Shown here piece after piece: positions 55,667-63,944 of a stretch of DNA of 64,000 nt (the stretch's first letter is position 1; every line of letters starts with the position of its first letter). This stretch comes from Hyphomicrobiales bacterium. GTDB taxonomy: Bacteria; Pseudomonadota; Alphaproteobacteria; Rhizobiales; Beijerinckiaceae. The notes beneath the pieces are model-generated. The model searched no databases. It was not told the DNA's origin and worked only from the letters and a program-made list of their open reading frames with translations. Where the stretch lies: the NCBI GenBank assembly GCA_900466745.1, contig UBNE01000003.1, positions 124,001-188,000 on the forward strand, in the 5' to 3' direction. The position numbers and the translations under genes were made by a program.

Positions 55667-56572
55667 TCAGGCGGCGTTGTCGCGGGCATAGGCCGCGACC
55701 TGGGCGTGGGTGGCGAACCAGACATCGCCCTTGGACTTGGCGTGCCGGATCAGCTCGTCGAGGATCCAGATGCGCGAGCGGTAGCCGATGATGTGCGGAT
55801 GGGTGGTGAGCTGGAACAGGCCGCCCTCCTCATAGGCCGCGTCGAACTCCCGCCGGAAGATGTCGAAGACGGCCTCGGGCGGCGTGTAGGGCCGCAGCGA
55901 CTGGAACCGGTGCATCATGAAATAGACCGCGTCGTCGCGGACCCATTCGACCGGCAGCTCGACGATGCCGGTCGGCTCGCCGTCGAGCAGCAGCTCGTAG
56001 CAATCCTCGTCGGCCATCAGCGAGGAATCGTAGAGGAGGCCCATCTCCTTCTCGATCCGCAGCGTGTTCGGGCTGAAATCCCAGGACGGCGTGCGCAGGC
56101 CGACGGGGCGGATGCCGGTGATCTTCTCCAGCGTATCCGTGGCGCGCAGCATCAGGTCGCGTTCCGCCTCGTAGGGCAGCACCGAGTTGAGCTCGTGGAT
56201 CCAGCCATGGATGCCGATCTCGTGCCCCGCCGCGACGACGCGGCGCTGCTCGTCCTCGTGCAGCAAGGCGGCGACGGCCGGGACGTAGAAGGTGGCCGGG
56301 ACGTCGTGGCGCTGCAGCAGGTCGAGAATGCGCGGGACGCCGACGCGCGGGCCGTACTGGCCCCAGGCGAGTCGGCCGATCGACTTGCCGCCGTCGCGCA
56401 GCTCGTTGGTCTCGTGGTCGGCGTCGAAGGACAGCGCGAAGGCGCAGCGCGCGCCGTTCGCCCATTTCGCCGGGCGATAGCTGCGGCCGGCCCGGACCTG
56501 GTTGACGAGCGCGCGCCAATGCGGCTCCGGCCACTGCCAGGGTTCCATCCGGGCGGGGTTGTCTGCGGTCAT
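55667..56572 (-). CDS. NodB-type polysaccharide deacetylase (PuuE/PgdA-like)
   Basis: 301 residues. Metal-dependent deacetylase fold with the catalytic and metal residues in FALSFDADHETNE (Asp50, Asp52) and GHEIGIHGWIHELNS (His122, His126), then GLRTPSWDFSPNT and a late THPHIIGYRSR. No signal peptide, so cytoplasmic. This type includes PuuE-like allantoinases and HpPgdA-like enzymes, which hydrolyse small amides rather than polysaccharide. ATG 56548 is an alternative start. Last gene of a minus-strand set with SDR and PanE-like genes, 13 bases after the SDR. Confidence 0.85.
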   Translation of the reverse strand: MTADNPARMEPWQWPEPHWRALVNQVRAGRSYRPAKWANGARCAFALSFDADHETNELRDGGKSIGRLAWGQYGPRVGVPRILDLLQRHDVPATFYVPAVAALLHEDEQRRVVAAGHEIGIHGWIHELNSVLPYEAERDLMLRATDTLEKITGIRPVGLRTPSWDFSPNTLRIEKEMGLLYDSSLMADEDCYELLLDGEPTGIVELPVEWVRDDAVYFMMHRFQSLRPYTPPEAVFDIFRREFDAAYEEGGLFQLTTHPHIIGYRSRIWILDELIRHAKSKGDVWFATHAQVAAYARDNAA

Positions 56573-56585
56573 CTTTGAGGTCTCC

Positions 56586-57338
56586 TCATTTGCCTCCGTC
56601 GACGGACAGCACCTGCCCGTTGACGAAGCTTGCGAGATCGGAAGCGAGGAAGAGCACGGCCTTGGCGATCTCATCGGCGGTGCCGAGCCGCTTGAGCGCG
56701 ACGCTCTCGACGATCTGGCGCTGGCGCTCGGGGCTGTAGGAGGCCCATTGGCGCTCGGTCGCCGGATTGGTGCGGACGAAGCCCGGCGCCACGCTGTTGA
56801 CGCGGATGCCGTCGGGGCCGAGCTCATGCGCGAGCTGGCGCGTCAGGCCGAGCAGCGCATGCTTGGCGGCGCAATAGGCCTGGACGCCGGTGAGCGAGGC
56901 CTGCAGCGCCGCGCCGGAGGTGATGGTGACGATCGCGCCCGCGCCGGCCCGCTTCATGCCGGGCGCGGCGGCGCGGCAGAGCGTCAGCGCCGAGCCGAGA
57001 TTGATCTGGAGGACGCGGTCGAAATCCGCGTCCGCGACCGCCTCGATCGGGACCGGCCCCTGGCCCGCGACGCCGCCGGCATTGCTGACCAGCACGTCGA
57101 TCGCCTTGCCGGCGCGCTCTTCGACCGAGCGGATCCAGGCCCCGCCGGCCGCGCGGTCCATCAGGTCCACCACGTCGGCATGGATGTTCGTCGCGGCGAC
57201 GGCCCGCAGATCGTCGGCGAGGATGTCGCAGCCATAGACCGTCGCGCCGGCTGCGGCGAAGCGCCGGGCGATGGCGCGCCCGAAGCCGATCGCCGCGCCG
57301 CTGACCGCGACGACCTTGCCGGTGAAGTCGAGGCTCAT
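56586..57338 (-). CDS. Short-chain dehydrogenase/reductase
   Basis: 250 residues, classical SDR. Cofactor loop SGAAIGFG (13-20), NAGG (86-89), catalytic Ser141, Tyr155 and Lys159 (YCAAK), and the C-terminal ASFVNGQVLSVDGG. Asp38 after the second strand (YGCDIL) indicates NAD(H). It interconverts an alcohol and ketone; the substrate is unknown. It overlaps the PanE-like gene by 4 bases (57335-57338), so they work together. Confidence 0.92.
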   Translation of the reverse strand: MSLDFTGKVVAVSGAAIGFGRAIARRFAAAGATVYGCDILADDLRAVAATNIHADVVDLMDRAAGGAWIRSVEERAGKAIDVLVSNAGGVAGQGPVPIEAVADADFDRVLQINLGSALTLCRAAAPGMKRAGAGAIVTITSGAALQASLTGVQAYCAAKHALLGLTRQLAHELGPDGIRVNSVAPGFVRTNPATERQWASYSPERQRQIVESVALKRLGTADEIAKAVLFLASDLASFVNGQVLSVDGGK

Positions 57339-58354
57339 GCGCGCACCATCTCGTCGAGATTGGCGTCGGACATCGGGCGCTTGCCGTCCTCGATGGCGTG
57401 GATCGTCTCGACCAGCGCCGTCAGCTTGGGACAGGCGATGCCATGTTTCGCGCCGAGCGCGACGATCGGGGCGAGCTGCGCGTCGACCTCGGTCCGGCGC
57501 TTGCGGATGGCGAGATCGCGCCAGATGCCGGAATGGGTCTTGGCGTTGGGCCGGTTGAAGGCGACCATCGCCGCGACGCTGCGCCGGGCGGCCTCCTCCG
57601 TCGAATCCGCCTGGAAGGCGGCGGGGTCGAAGCCGTTGAAGCCGCGGGCCGTCACGCCTTCCGCCTTCGCCACGGCGAGCACCTCGGTCGCCAGGCCGCG
57701 CCAGAGCGGCAGCAGCTCCGGCCGCGCGAGGCAGTCGGCGATGCCGAGCTCGCCCACCCCCTGCGCGAAGAGCAGCGAGCCATAGGCCAGCTTGCCCCAG
57801 AGATAGGAGCCGATGTCCTCGGTCAGGATCGCGTCCGGCTCGAACAGCTTCGCCTCGGCCAGGATCTCCTCGAGCCGCGGCGTGATCCGCCCGTCGACTT
57901 CGCCGACCACGAAGGCGGCGCGGTTGCCGTAATGGACCTCGCCGGGGCCGATCCAGTCGGCTCCGAAATTGATGAAGGCGCCGACGGTGCGCTCCGCGCC
58001 GACCACCCCGGCGATGAGCGATTCGCACAGCCCGTTCTGGAGCGAGACGACATGGCCGTCATCGGCGAGATGGGGGGCCAGCGCCCGCGCGGCCTCCTCG
58101 GTGTGGTGGGCCTTCACGGCGAGATAGATGCGCCGCCAGCGCCCCGACAGCCCGGCCGGGATGAAGGCCGGCGCGACCACCGTCATCGGATCGACCGGGC
58201 CGGTGATGCGCAGGCCGCGGGCGGGATCGCGAATCGCGGCGACATGGTCCTCGACGAGGTCGACGAAGGTCACGTCGCGGCCGGCCCGCTTCAGCGCGGC
58301 GCCGAAAGTGGCGCCGATGGCGCCGGCGCCCCAGATCAGGATCGGTTCGGACAT
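57335..58354 (-). CDS. Ketopantoate reductase family (PanE/ApbA-like) dehydrogenase
   Basis: 339 residues. Rossmann motif LIWGAGAIGATFG near residue 7, KAHHTEEAARAL in the substrate loop, HVVSLQNGLCESLIA, and a helical C-terminal ApbA domain (about 190-330). Many such genes in catabolic operons are not pantothenate enzymes but reduce or oxidise other 2-oxo/2-hydroxy acids. The coupling to an SDR and a deacetylase, and the upstream transporter and IclR genes, favour a catabolic role. Whether a separate panE exists elsewhere is unknown. Confidence 0.85.
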   Translation of the reverse strand: MSEPILIWGAGAIGATFGAALKRAGRDVTFVDLVEDHVAAIRDPARGLRITGPVDPMTVVAPAFIPAGLSGRWRRIYLAVKAHHTEEAARALAPHLADDGHVVSLQNGLCESLIAGVVGAERTVGAFINFGADWIGPGEVHYGNRAAFVVGEVDGRITPRLEEILAEAKLFEPDAILTEDIGSYLWGKLAYGSLLFAQGVGELGIADCLARPELLPLWRGLATEVLAVAKAEGVTARGFNGFDPAAFQADSTEEAARRSVAAMVAFNRPNAKTHSGIWRDLAIRKRRTEVDAQLAPIVALGAKHGIACPKLTALVETIHAIEDGKRPMSDANLDEMVRA

Positions 58355-58482
58355 GGGGTATTTCTCCAGAGGCTTGGATGGTCGCGCGTCCCGCCGGCCG
58401 CGGCAAGGCGGCCGGCGGGACGATCATCGCGCCGGATGGCGCGGCCGGCCCGCCGGGCGAGCCGGCCGGGTCGGGCGCTGGA

Positions 58483-58528
58483 GCATCGGGCCGAAAAGTG
58501 GACTCCCCTTTTCGGGAAAATCCGATGC
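58483..58528. repeat. Palindromic repeat, family 4, second copy
   Basis: GCATCGGGCCGAAAAGTGG, then CCTTTTCGGGAAAATCCGATGC: a near-perfect hairpin with arms GCATCGG/CCGATGC and CCGAAAAG/CTTTTCGG. It lies 53 bases after the MFS stop, before the PanE-like gene, on the same strand. It may trim or end the transporter transcript. Confidence 0.8.
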
Positions 58529-58580
58529 ACCAGCAATGAGATAGATCGTCGTTGCCGCGTCCGTAAGGACGCGCGATGAT

Positions 58581-59894
58581 CTAGCGCAGGCGCTCATGCG
58601 CTGTTTCGCGGAAGTTCCAGATCACCACCGCCGAGACGATTCCGGCGAGGATGAGATAATAGGTCGGCGAGATCGGCGAGCCGGTGGCGCCGATCAGCCA
58701 GGTCGCGATGAAGGGCGCGAAGCCGCCGAAGATCGCCACCGACACGCTGTAGCCGACCGACATCAGCGTGGTGCGCGAATGCGTCGGGAACAGCTCGGAC
58801 AGGGCCGCCGGTCCGGCTCCCGAGAAGGCGGCGATGAACAGGTTGAAGACGATCTGGATCGCGACGATCGTCACCAGGGACGGCGAGGCGAGGATCACCT
58901 GGAACAGCGGGTAGGGCAGCACCACGAAGGCGACGCAGCAGGCCAGCAGCAGCGGCTTGCGGCCGATCCTGTCCGAGAGCGCGCCGAAGAGCGGCGTCGT
59001 CGCCACCAGCACCACCAGCGCGATCGAATTGCCCCACAGCGCCTGGCTCTGGCTGATCCCGGCATGCTTGGTTAGGAAGGTCGGCATGTAGTTCAGCATG
59101 ATGTAGTAGGAGACCGTCCAGATGATGGTGAAGCCGAAGGCCTTCGCCATCAGGACGAGCGGGCTGCCGAGATCGTGGCTGCGGGCCGCGGGCTCGGCCT
59201 GCGCCGCCGTGAAGGCCGGGGTCTCCTCGATGTTCCGGCGCATGTAGAAGCCGACCGGGACGAGGATGGCGCCCAGCAGGAACGGAACGCGCCAGGCCCA
59301 GTCGTTCATCTGCTCAGGCGTGAAGATGCCGGCCACGATCGCGACCACGAGGCTGCCGAGCAGGCTGGCGCTGGCGATCGAGGCCTGGCCGATGCCGCCG
59401 AACAGGCCGCGGCGACCCTCCGGAGCGGATTCGATGATGAAGGCGGTGGCGCCGCCCCATTCGCCGCCGGCGGCCAGGCCCTGGATCAGCCGCATCGCCA
59501 CCAGCAGGATCGGGGCGAGGATGCCGATCGACTGATAGGACGGCAGGATGCCGATGCCGACCGTGCCCACGGCCATGCCGAAGATGGTGATCAGCAGCGC
59601 GATCTTGCGGCCGCGCTTGTCGCCGATCCGGCCGATGATCGCGCCGCCGAGCGGGCGCGCCAGGAAGCCGACGCCGAAGGCGGCGAAGGAGGCGAGCAGG
59701 GCGGCGACCTCGTTCTCGCTCGGGAAGAACTTGGTGGCGATCGTCGAGGCGAGGAAGGCGTAGACGACGAAATCGTAATATTCGAGGACGTTGCCGATCG
59801 ACGCCGCGACGAGCTGGCGGCGCCGTTTGCCGGCGGACATCACGGCCTCGGTGTCGTGTGCGGGGGGCTTGGCGGCCTGGCTGATTGCCGTCAT
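58581..59894 (-). CDS. MFS transporter, metabolite:H+ symporter (MHS) family
   Basis: 437 residues with 12 predicted spans. MHS hallmarks are SIGNVLEYYDFVVYAFLA at span 1, RPLGGAIIGRIGDKRGRK in loop 2-3, RLIQGLAAGGEWGGA, and the repeat SDRIGRKPLLL in loop 8-9. This family imports organic acids and osmolytes such as shikimate, alpha-ketoglutarate, citrate or proline/betaine with protons. It lies between an IclR gene (45 bases upstream) and the PanE-SDR-deacetylase set, whose substrate it probably brings in. Confidence 0.9.
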   Translation of the reverse strand: MTAISQAAKPPAHDTEAVMSAGKRRRQLVAASIGNVLEYYDFVVYAFLASTIATKFFPSENEVAALLASFAAFGVGFLARPLGGAIIGRIGDKRGRKIALLITIFGMAVGTVGIGILPSYQSIGILAPILLVAMRLIQGLAAGGEWGGATAFIIESAPEGRRGLFGGIGQASIASASLLGSLVVAIVAGIFTPEQMNDWAWRVPFLLGAILVPVGFYMRRNIEETPAFTAAQAEPAARSHDLGSPLVLMAKAFGFTIIWTVSYYIMLNYMPTFLTKHAGISQSQALWGNSIALVVLVATTPLFGALSDRIGRKPLLLACCVAFVVLPYPLFQVILASPSLVTIVAIQIVFNLFIAAFSGAGPAALSELFPTHSRTTLMSVGYSVSVAIFGGFAPFIATWLIGATGSPISPTYYLILAGIVSAVVIWNFRETAHERLR

Positions 59895-59939
59895 GTGATT
59901 ATTTCCTCCTTGGGGGTCGCGTTGGTTCGCCGGACGCCG

Positions 59940-60707
59940 TCAGCGGGCCTCCTGAAGCGCCAATTTCCGGGTGAGGGTCGTCGCCGCCTGCGAGAGCGCG
60001 GCGGAAATGGCGGCGCGCTTGATCTGAAAGCGCGGCGTGACGCAGCCGATGTCGAGGCTGGCGAGGATGGAGCCGTCGGGCGCGAAGATCGGCGCGGCGA
60101 TGCCGGTGCCGCCGAGGGCGAACTCCTCCTCGACGACGGCGATGCCGGCCTCGCGCACGGCGGCGACGATCTTGCGCAGGGCGTCCAGCCGGGTCTCGGT
60201 CAGCGGCGTCAGCCTGGCGCGCGGAACCGCCTGGAGCATCGCGTCGCAGCGTTCCTGCGAGGAATAGGCCGCCAGCACCCGCCCCATCGCCGTGCAGTAG
60301 AAGGGCGAGGTCGAGGCGAGCTCGACGTCGTAGCGGATCGGCTGCTGGGCGACGATCTTGGCCAGGATCTTGACGGCGCCCTGATCGGCGGCGCCGAGCA
60401 GCACGGTTTCCTCGACCTCCGCGCATAGGCGTTCCATCACCGGCTCGGCCAGCGCGATCAGCCGGGCATAGCGGTGGCCGCCCCAGCCGAAGCCGTGGCG
60501 GCGGAAGGTCTCGTTGAGGCGGTAGCGGTCGGCCTCGTCGCGGACGATGTAGCCGCGCACCAGCAGCGTGCGCAGCAGCATCAGCGTGCTGCTCTTCGGC
60601 AGGCCGAGCGCCTCGCAGCTCTCGCTCAGCGACGCGCCGGCCTCCTGCCCGGACAGATATTCCAGGAGGTCGAGCACCCGCGCGGCGGATCGGACTGTGC
60701 TGGTCAT
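59940..60707 (-). CDS. IclR-family transcriptional regulator
   Basis: 255 residues. N-terminal winged helix (about 3-65: TVRSAARVLDLLEYLSGQEA, then SESCEALGLPKSSTLMLLRT, and a wing YRLNETF) and a C-terminal IclR effector domain (about 80-250: VEETVLLGAADQGAVKILAK, SPFYCTAMGRVLAAYSS, GIAVVEEEFALGGTGIAAPI). First gene of the minus-strand set with the MFS transporter. A perfect 16-base palindrome covers its own start codon, which predicts autoregulation. Confidence 0.92.
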   Translation of the reverse strand: MTSTVRSAARVLDLLEYLSGQEAGASLSESCEALGLPKSSTLMLLRTLLVRGYIVRDEADRYRLNETFRRHGFGWGGHRYARLIALAEPVMERLCAEVEETVLLGAADQGAVKILAKIVAQQPIRYDVELASTSPFYCTAMGRVLAAYSSQERCDAMLQAVPRARLTPLTETRLDALRKIVAAVREAGIAVVEEEFALGGTGIAAPIFAPDGSILASLDIGCVTPRFQIKRAAISAALSQAATTLTRKLALQEAR

Positions 60708-60730
60708 ATATATGACCCTTATTCAGAATA
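60702..60730. promoter_or_regulatory. Palindromic operator over the iclR-type start codon
   Basis: GGTCATATATATGACC (60702-60717) is a perfect 16-base palindrome that contains the regulator's ATG (60705-60707, minus strand). TATTCAGAATA (60720-60730), an 11-base palindrome, follows 2 bases later. Both are AT-rich in a GC-rich setting. They are good candidates for the regulator's own binding sites. Confidence 0.55.
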
Positions 60731-61009
60731 GTGAACTTCCTAGGCCGGCGCCGGATCGATGTCAAACCGGCCGGGCGCAGGCGTTCCGACTCGGGAAAGC
60801 CGCGCGGCCGGTGGCGTGCCGTGGGTGATCGTTCAAGGCGGTTTGCCGGCCGCGGCCCCGGGATCCGGACGCATGCTTTCGCGAGAGGCGCATTCATGCG
60901 TGCAGGTGCCCTGTCCGGGGAACCGGGCGGGATGCGGATGCGGCGAATGGAAGGCGGAAGAAGCCGATGGCCGGCCGCGCTCGGCGACGAAGGCCGGAGG
61001 CTGTTGCGC
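60731..61009. other. Intergenic region between ccoS and the IclR gene
   Basis: It should carry the promoter for the IclR-MFS transcript near its left end and the 3' region of ccoGHIS at its right end. No gene, repeat or convincing terminator was found. Confidence 0.5.
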
Positions 61010-61186
61010 CTACCCGCCCCGCCAGGAGGAGGGCTTGCCGGGCGGCGGCTCGTCGTCGAGGAGGATGCGCTCGCCGGCGCCGTCCATGTCGTCGTACTGG
61101 CCGCTCCTCAGCGCCCAGAGGAAGGCGGCGAGGCCGGCGAAGCCGAGGAACAGGGCGATCGGGACGAGGTAGAGCAGGACGGTCAT
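61010..61186 (-). CDS. ccoS: cbb3 oxidase maturation protein CcoS (FixS)
   Basis: 58 residues. One N-terminal membrane span (about 3-26), then the CcoS hallmark LRSGQYDDMDGAGERILLDD. It is needed for cofactor insertion into cbb3 cytochrome oxidase subunit I. It overlaps the ccoI stop by 4 bases (ATGA, 61183-61186) and ends the ccoGHIS operon. Confidence 0.93.
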   Translation of the reverse strand: MTVLLYLVPIALFLGFAGLAAFLWALRSGQYDDMDGAGERILLDDEPPPGKPSSWRGG

Positions 61187-63453
61187 GCCCGCTCCGCCGT
61201 CGCTGCGAGGGCAGGGGTCGCGGCTGCGGGGCTGGCGTCCCCGGCGGCCGCCGGCTGCGTGCGGAGCAGCCGCAAGGCGTTGCCGATGACCACCAGCGAC
61301 GAGGCGGACATGGCGACGGCCGCGATCAGGGGCGTGGCATAGCCCAGAATGGCGATCGGCATCGCCAGCGCGTTGTAGAGCAGGGCGAGGCCGATATTCT
61401 GCCGGATCAGCCGTCCGGCCTGCGCGGAGATCGCGATGACGAAGGGCACGGCCTCCAGGCTGTCGTGCAGGAAGACGAAGTCGGCGGCGTTGCGCCCGAT
61501 ATCGGCGGCGGTCGCGGGCGCCATCGAGACATGGGCGGCAGCGAGGGCCGGCGCATCGTTCAGCCCGTCGCCGACCATCAGGGCCCGGTGGCCGTCGGCC
61601 GCCATTGCGGCGATGCGCTCCACCTTCTGCGAGGGCAGCAGGGCGGCCGCATAGCGGCGGATGCCGAGGCTGTCCGCCACCTCGCGGCAGGCGGCCTCGG
61701 TATCTCCCGAGAGCATCGCCACCGTCATGCCGGCCTGTTCGAGCGCCTGGACCGACTGCGCCGCGCCGGGCCTCAGCGCATCCTGGAAGCGGAAGCGCGC
61801 GCATTCGCGGCCGTCCCGCGCCAGAACGGTGCCGGGCCGTGCGGCTCCCGGTTCGCCCTCGCCGCCGGCGAGCGCCCAATCGGCGCGGCCGAGGCGCCAG
61901 ACGGCGCCCTCGCACAGGCCTTCCATGCCGAAGCCGGGATGCTCGGCGATGGCGACGAAGCCGGGGGCGCCGAGGCGCCCTCGACCGGCCCGCGCGATCG
62001 CCTGCGACAGGGGATGGCGCGAATGTGCGCCCAGGGCGGCGGCCATGGCAAGCATGCCGGGCTCGATGTCGACCGCATTGGTGAGCCTCGGGCGCCCGGC
62101 CGTCAGCGTCCCGGTCTTGTCGAAGACGACGGTGTCGATCTCGGTCAGGCGCTCCATCGCCGCGCCGTCGCGGACCATCACGCCGCGGTCGAACAGGCGG
62201 CGGGCCGCGACCACCTGGACGATCGGCACGGCCAAGGCGAGCGCGCAGGGGCAGGTGATGATCAGCACCGCGATGGCGATGGTGATGGCCTTGTGCCAGT
62301 CGCCGTCGACGAGCATCCAGCCGAGGAAGGTCAGGAAGGCGGCGAGATGGACGACCGGCGCGTAGAGCGACGAGACACGGTCGGCGATGCGCCGGTAGCG
62401 CGTGCGCCCGCCCTCCGCCGCCTCCATCATGCGCAGCATCTCGGCCAGGAAGGAATCCTCGGCGCGCGCCGTGGCCTCGAGCGTCAGCGGCCCGGTGAGG
62501 TTGAGCGTTCCCGCCTGCACCGGCGCGCCGGGCCCGACGCGCCTCGGCCAGCTCTCGCCATTGACCAGCGAGCAGTCCAGATCGGAGGCGCCGCCGACCA
62601 CCCGCGCATCGACGCAGATGCGCTCCCCCGCCGCCACCGCCAGCCGCATGCCGGGCTCGATCTCGCCGGTCTCGCGATAGTCGCGGCTGCCGTCGGGTGC
62701 GATCACGATCGCGCCGCGGGGTGCGAGGCGGGCGAGGCCGAGCACGGCGGAGCGGGCCTTGTCGCGCATCACATGGTCGAGCGTGCGCCCGACGAGGAGG
62801 AAGAACAGCAGCGAGACGCCAGCGTCGAAATAGGCGTGGTCGGCGTGGTTGAAGGTCTCGTAGAGGCTCATCGCATAGGACATCGTCACGCCGATGGCGA
62901 TGGGCACGTCCATGTTCATGCGGCCGTGGCGCAGCGCGCTCCAGGCCGAGCGGTAGAAGATGCGGCCGGCGAAGACCAAGGCGGGCAGGGCGATCAGCGC
63001 CGAGATCCAGTGGAACAGGTCGCGGGTGGGGCCGTCGGCGCCGGACCAGACCGAGACCGACAGCAGCATGACGTTGCTGGCGGCGAAGCCCGAGACCGCG
63101 ACCGCCCGCAGCAGCTCCGAGAGGGTCCGCTCCTTGCCGAGATCGGCCTCGTCGAACAGATGCGGCGGATAGCCCAGCCCCGACAGGGTTTCGACCAGCG
63201 GCGGCGGCCGGTCCTCCGTGAAGCGGATGGTGACGCGCCGGGTCGAGAGGTTGACGCGGGCGTCGGTCACGCCCTCCAGGCGCGACAGCCCCTGCTCGAC
63301 GGTGCGGATGCAGGCGCCGCAATGCACCGCCGGAAGCGACAATTCGATCCGTGCCGTCCCGTCGCCGAGGCTGCGGGCGGCGTGGCGCAGTTCGTCCGCC
63401 GACAGGCTGCCGGCATCCGCGAAGGCTTCGGCACCCGGCGCGCAGCAGCTCAT
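61183..63453 (-). CDS. ccoI: Copper-exporting P1B-ATPase CcoI (FixI)
   Basis: 756 residues. An N-terminal CC (MSCCAPG) and a heavy-metal domain HCGACIRT (Cys45, Cys48) come first. Then eight membrane spans with the copper motif TCPCALALAVP (near 400), the phosphorylation site DKTGTLT (near 444) and the hinge GDGLNDAPAL (near 628). The actuator loop reads NGESWP where TGES is usual. It delivers Cu to cbb3 oxidase assembly in the membrane. Position between ccoH and ccoS, with overlaps at both ends, separates it from detoxifying CopA. Confidence 0.95.
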   Translation of the reverse strand: MSCCAPGAEAFADAGSLSADELRHAARSLGDGTARIELSLPAVHCGACIRTVEQGLSRLEGVTDARVNLSTRRVTIRFTEDRPPPLVETLSGLGYPPHLFDEADLGKERTLSELLRAVAVSGFAASNVMLLSVSVWSGADGPTRDLFHWISALIALPALVFAGRIFYRSAWSALRHGRMNMDVPIAIGVTMSYAMSLYETFNHADHAYFDAGVSLLFFLLVGRTLDHVMRDKARSAVLGLARLAPRGAIVIAPDGSRDYRETGEIEPGMRLAVAAGERICVDARVVGGASDLDCSLVNGESWPRRVGPGAPVQAGTLNLTGPLTLEATARAEDSFLAEMLRMMEAAEGGRTRYRRIADRVSSLYAPVVHLAAFLTFLGWMLVDGDWHKAITIAIAVLIITCPCALALAVPIVQVVAARRLFDRGVMVRDGAAMERLTEIDTVVFDKTGTLTAGRPRLTNAVDIEPGMLAMAAALGAHSRHPLSQAIARAGRGRLGAPGFVAIAEHPGFGMEGLCEGAVWRLGRADWALAGGEGEPGAARPGTVLARDGRECARFRFQDALRPGAAQSVQALEQAGMTVAMLSGDTEAACREVADSLGIRRYAAALLPSQKVERIAAMAADGHRALMVGDGLNDAPALAAAHVSMAPATAADIGRNAADFVFLHDSLEAVPFVIAISAQAGRLIRQNIGLALLYNALAMPIAILGYATPLIAAVAMSASSLVVIGNALRLLRTQPAAAGDASPAAATPALAATAERA

Positions 63454-63944
63454 CGGATCGTTCCGCCGCGGACGGTCAGGCGCTTCCGGTCGTGATAGGG
63501 CCGGTCGAGCCCGGCTTCGGCGTGGATCTCGACGATCCAGACGCCGTCGCGCAGGGCGACCGGGGCCGCCAGCGCGCCGTCCGGCTGTAGGGTCAGGGTG
63601 ACGTCCTGGTCCTCCGACTCGTAGGCGGGGCGGCGGAAGCTCGCCGCGGCGCGGGTGGCCGGCACCGCCCGGCCCTGGCCGTCGGTCAGCCGGTAGCTGA
63701 CCCGGCCGTCGGCGATGGCGAGCGCGGAGGTCCAGCCCAGCGCCGCCTGCGCGCGGCCGGCCGCGGCCTTCTCGTTGAAGTCGCGGCTGGCGACATAGGT
63801 GTTCTCGACGATGAGGCCGGTCCAGCTCGACCGGGCGAGGAAGGCCATCGTCAGATTCACGGCGATGATGACCGAGAAGAAGGCGACCATGATGGCCAGC
63901 ACATGCCGGCCGGTCAGTTCGCGTCGTCCGCCGACAGGGCTCAT
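63450..63944 (-). CDS. ccoH: cbb3 oxidase assembly protein CcoH (FixH)
   Basis: 164 residues. A single membrane span (about 15-37, RHVLAIMVAFFSVIIAVNLT, then MAFLA) and a periplasmic FixH domain with VENTYVASRDFNEKAA and DGVWIVEIHAEAG. Assists cbb3 oxidase assembly together with CcoI. It overlaps ccoG upstream and ccoI downstream by 4 bases each. Confidence 0.93.
   Translation of the reverse strand: MSPVGGRRELTGRHVLAIMVAFFSVIIAVNLTMAFLARSSWTGLIVENTYVASRDFNEKAAAGRAQAALGWTSALAIADGRVSYRLTDGQGRAVPATRAAASFRRPAYESEDQDVTLTLQPDGALAAPVALRDGVWIVEIHAEAGLDRPYHDRKRLTVRGGTIR

Noticed and set aside
57335-58354. Pantothenate biosynthesis gene panE
   Set aside because: No pantothenate genes are nearby, and it is translationally coupled to an SDR of a catabolic-looking set; only the family is certain.
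61010-63322. A 770-codon minus-strand frame overlapping ccoI
   Set aside because: It is a shifted frame of ccoI (Arg/Pro/His-rich); only its last 58 codons, from the ATG at 61186, are real (ccoS).
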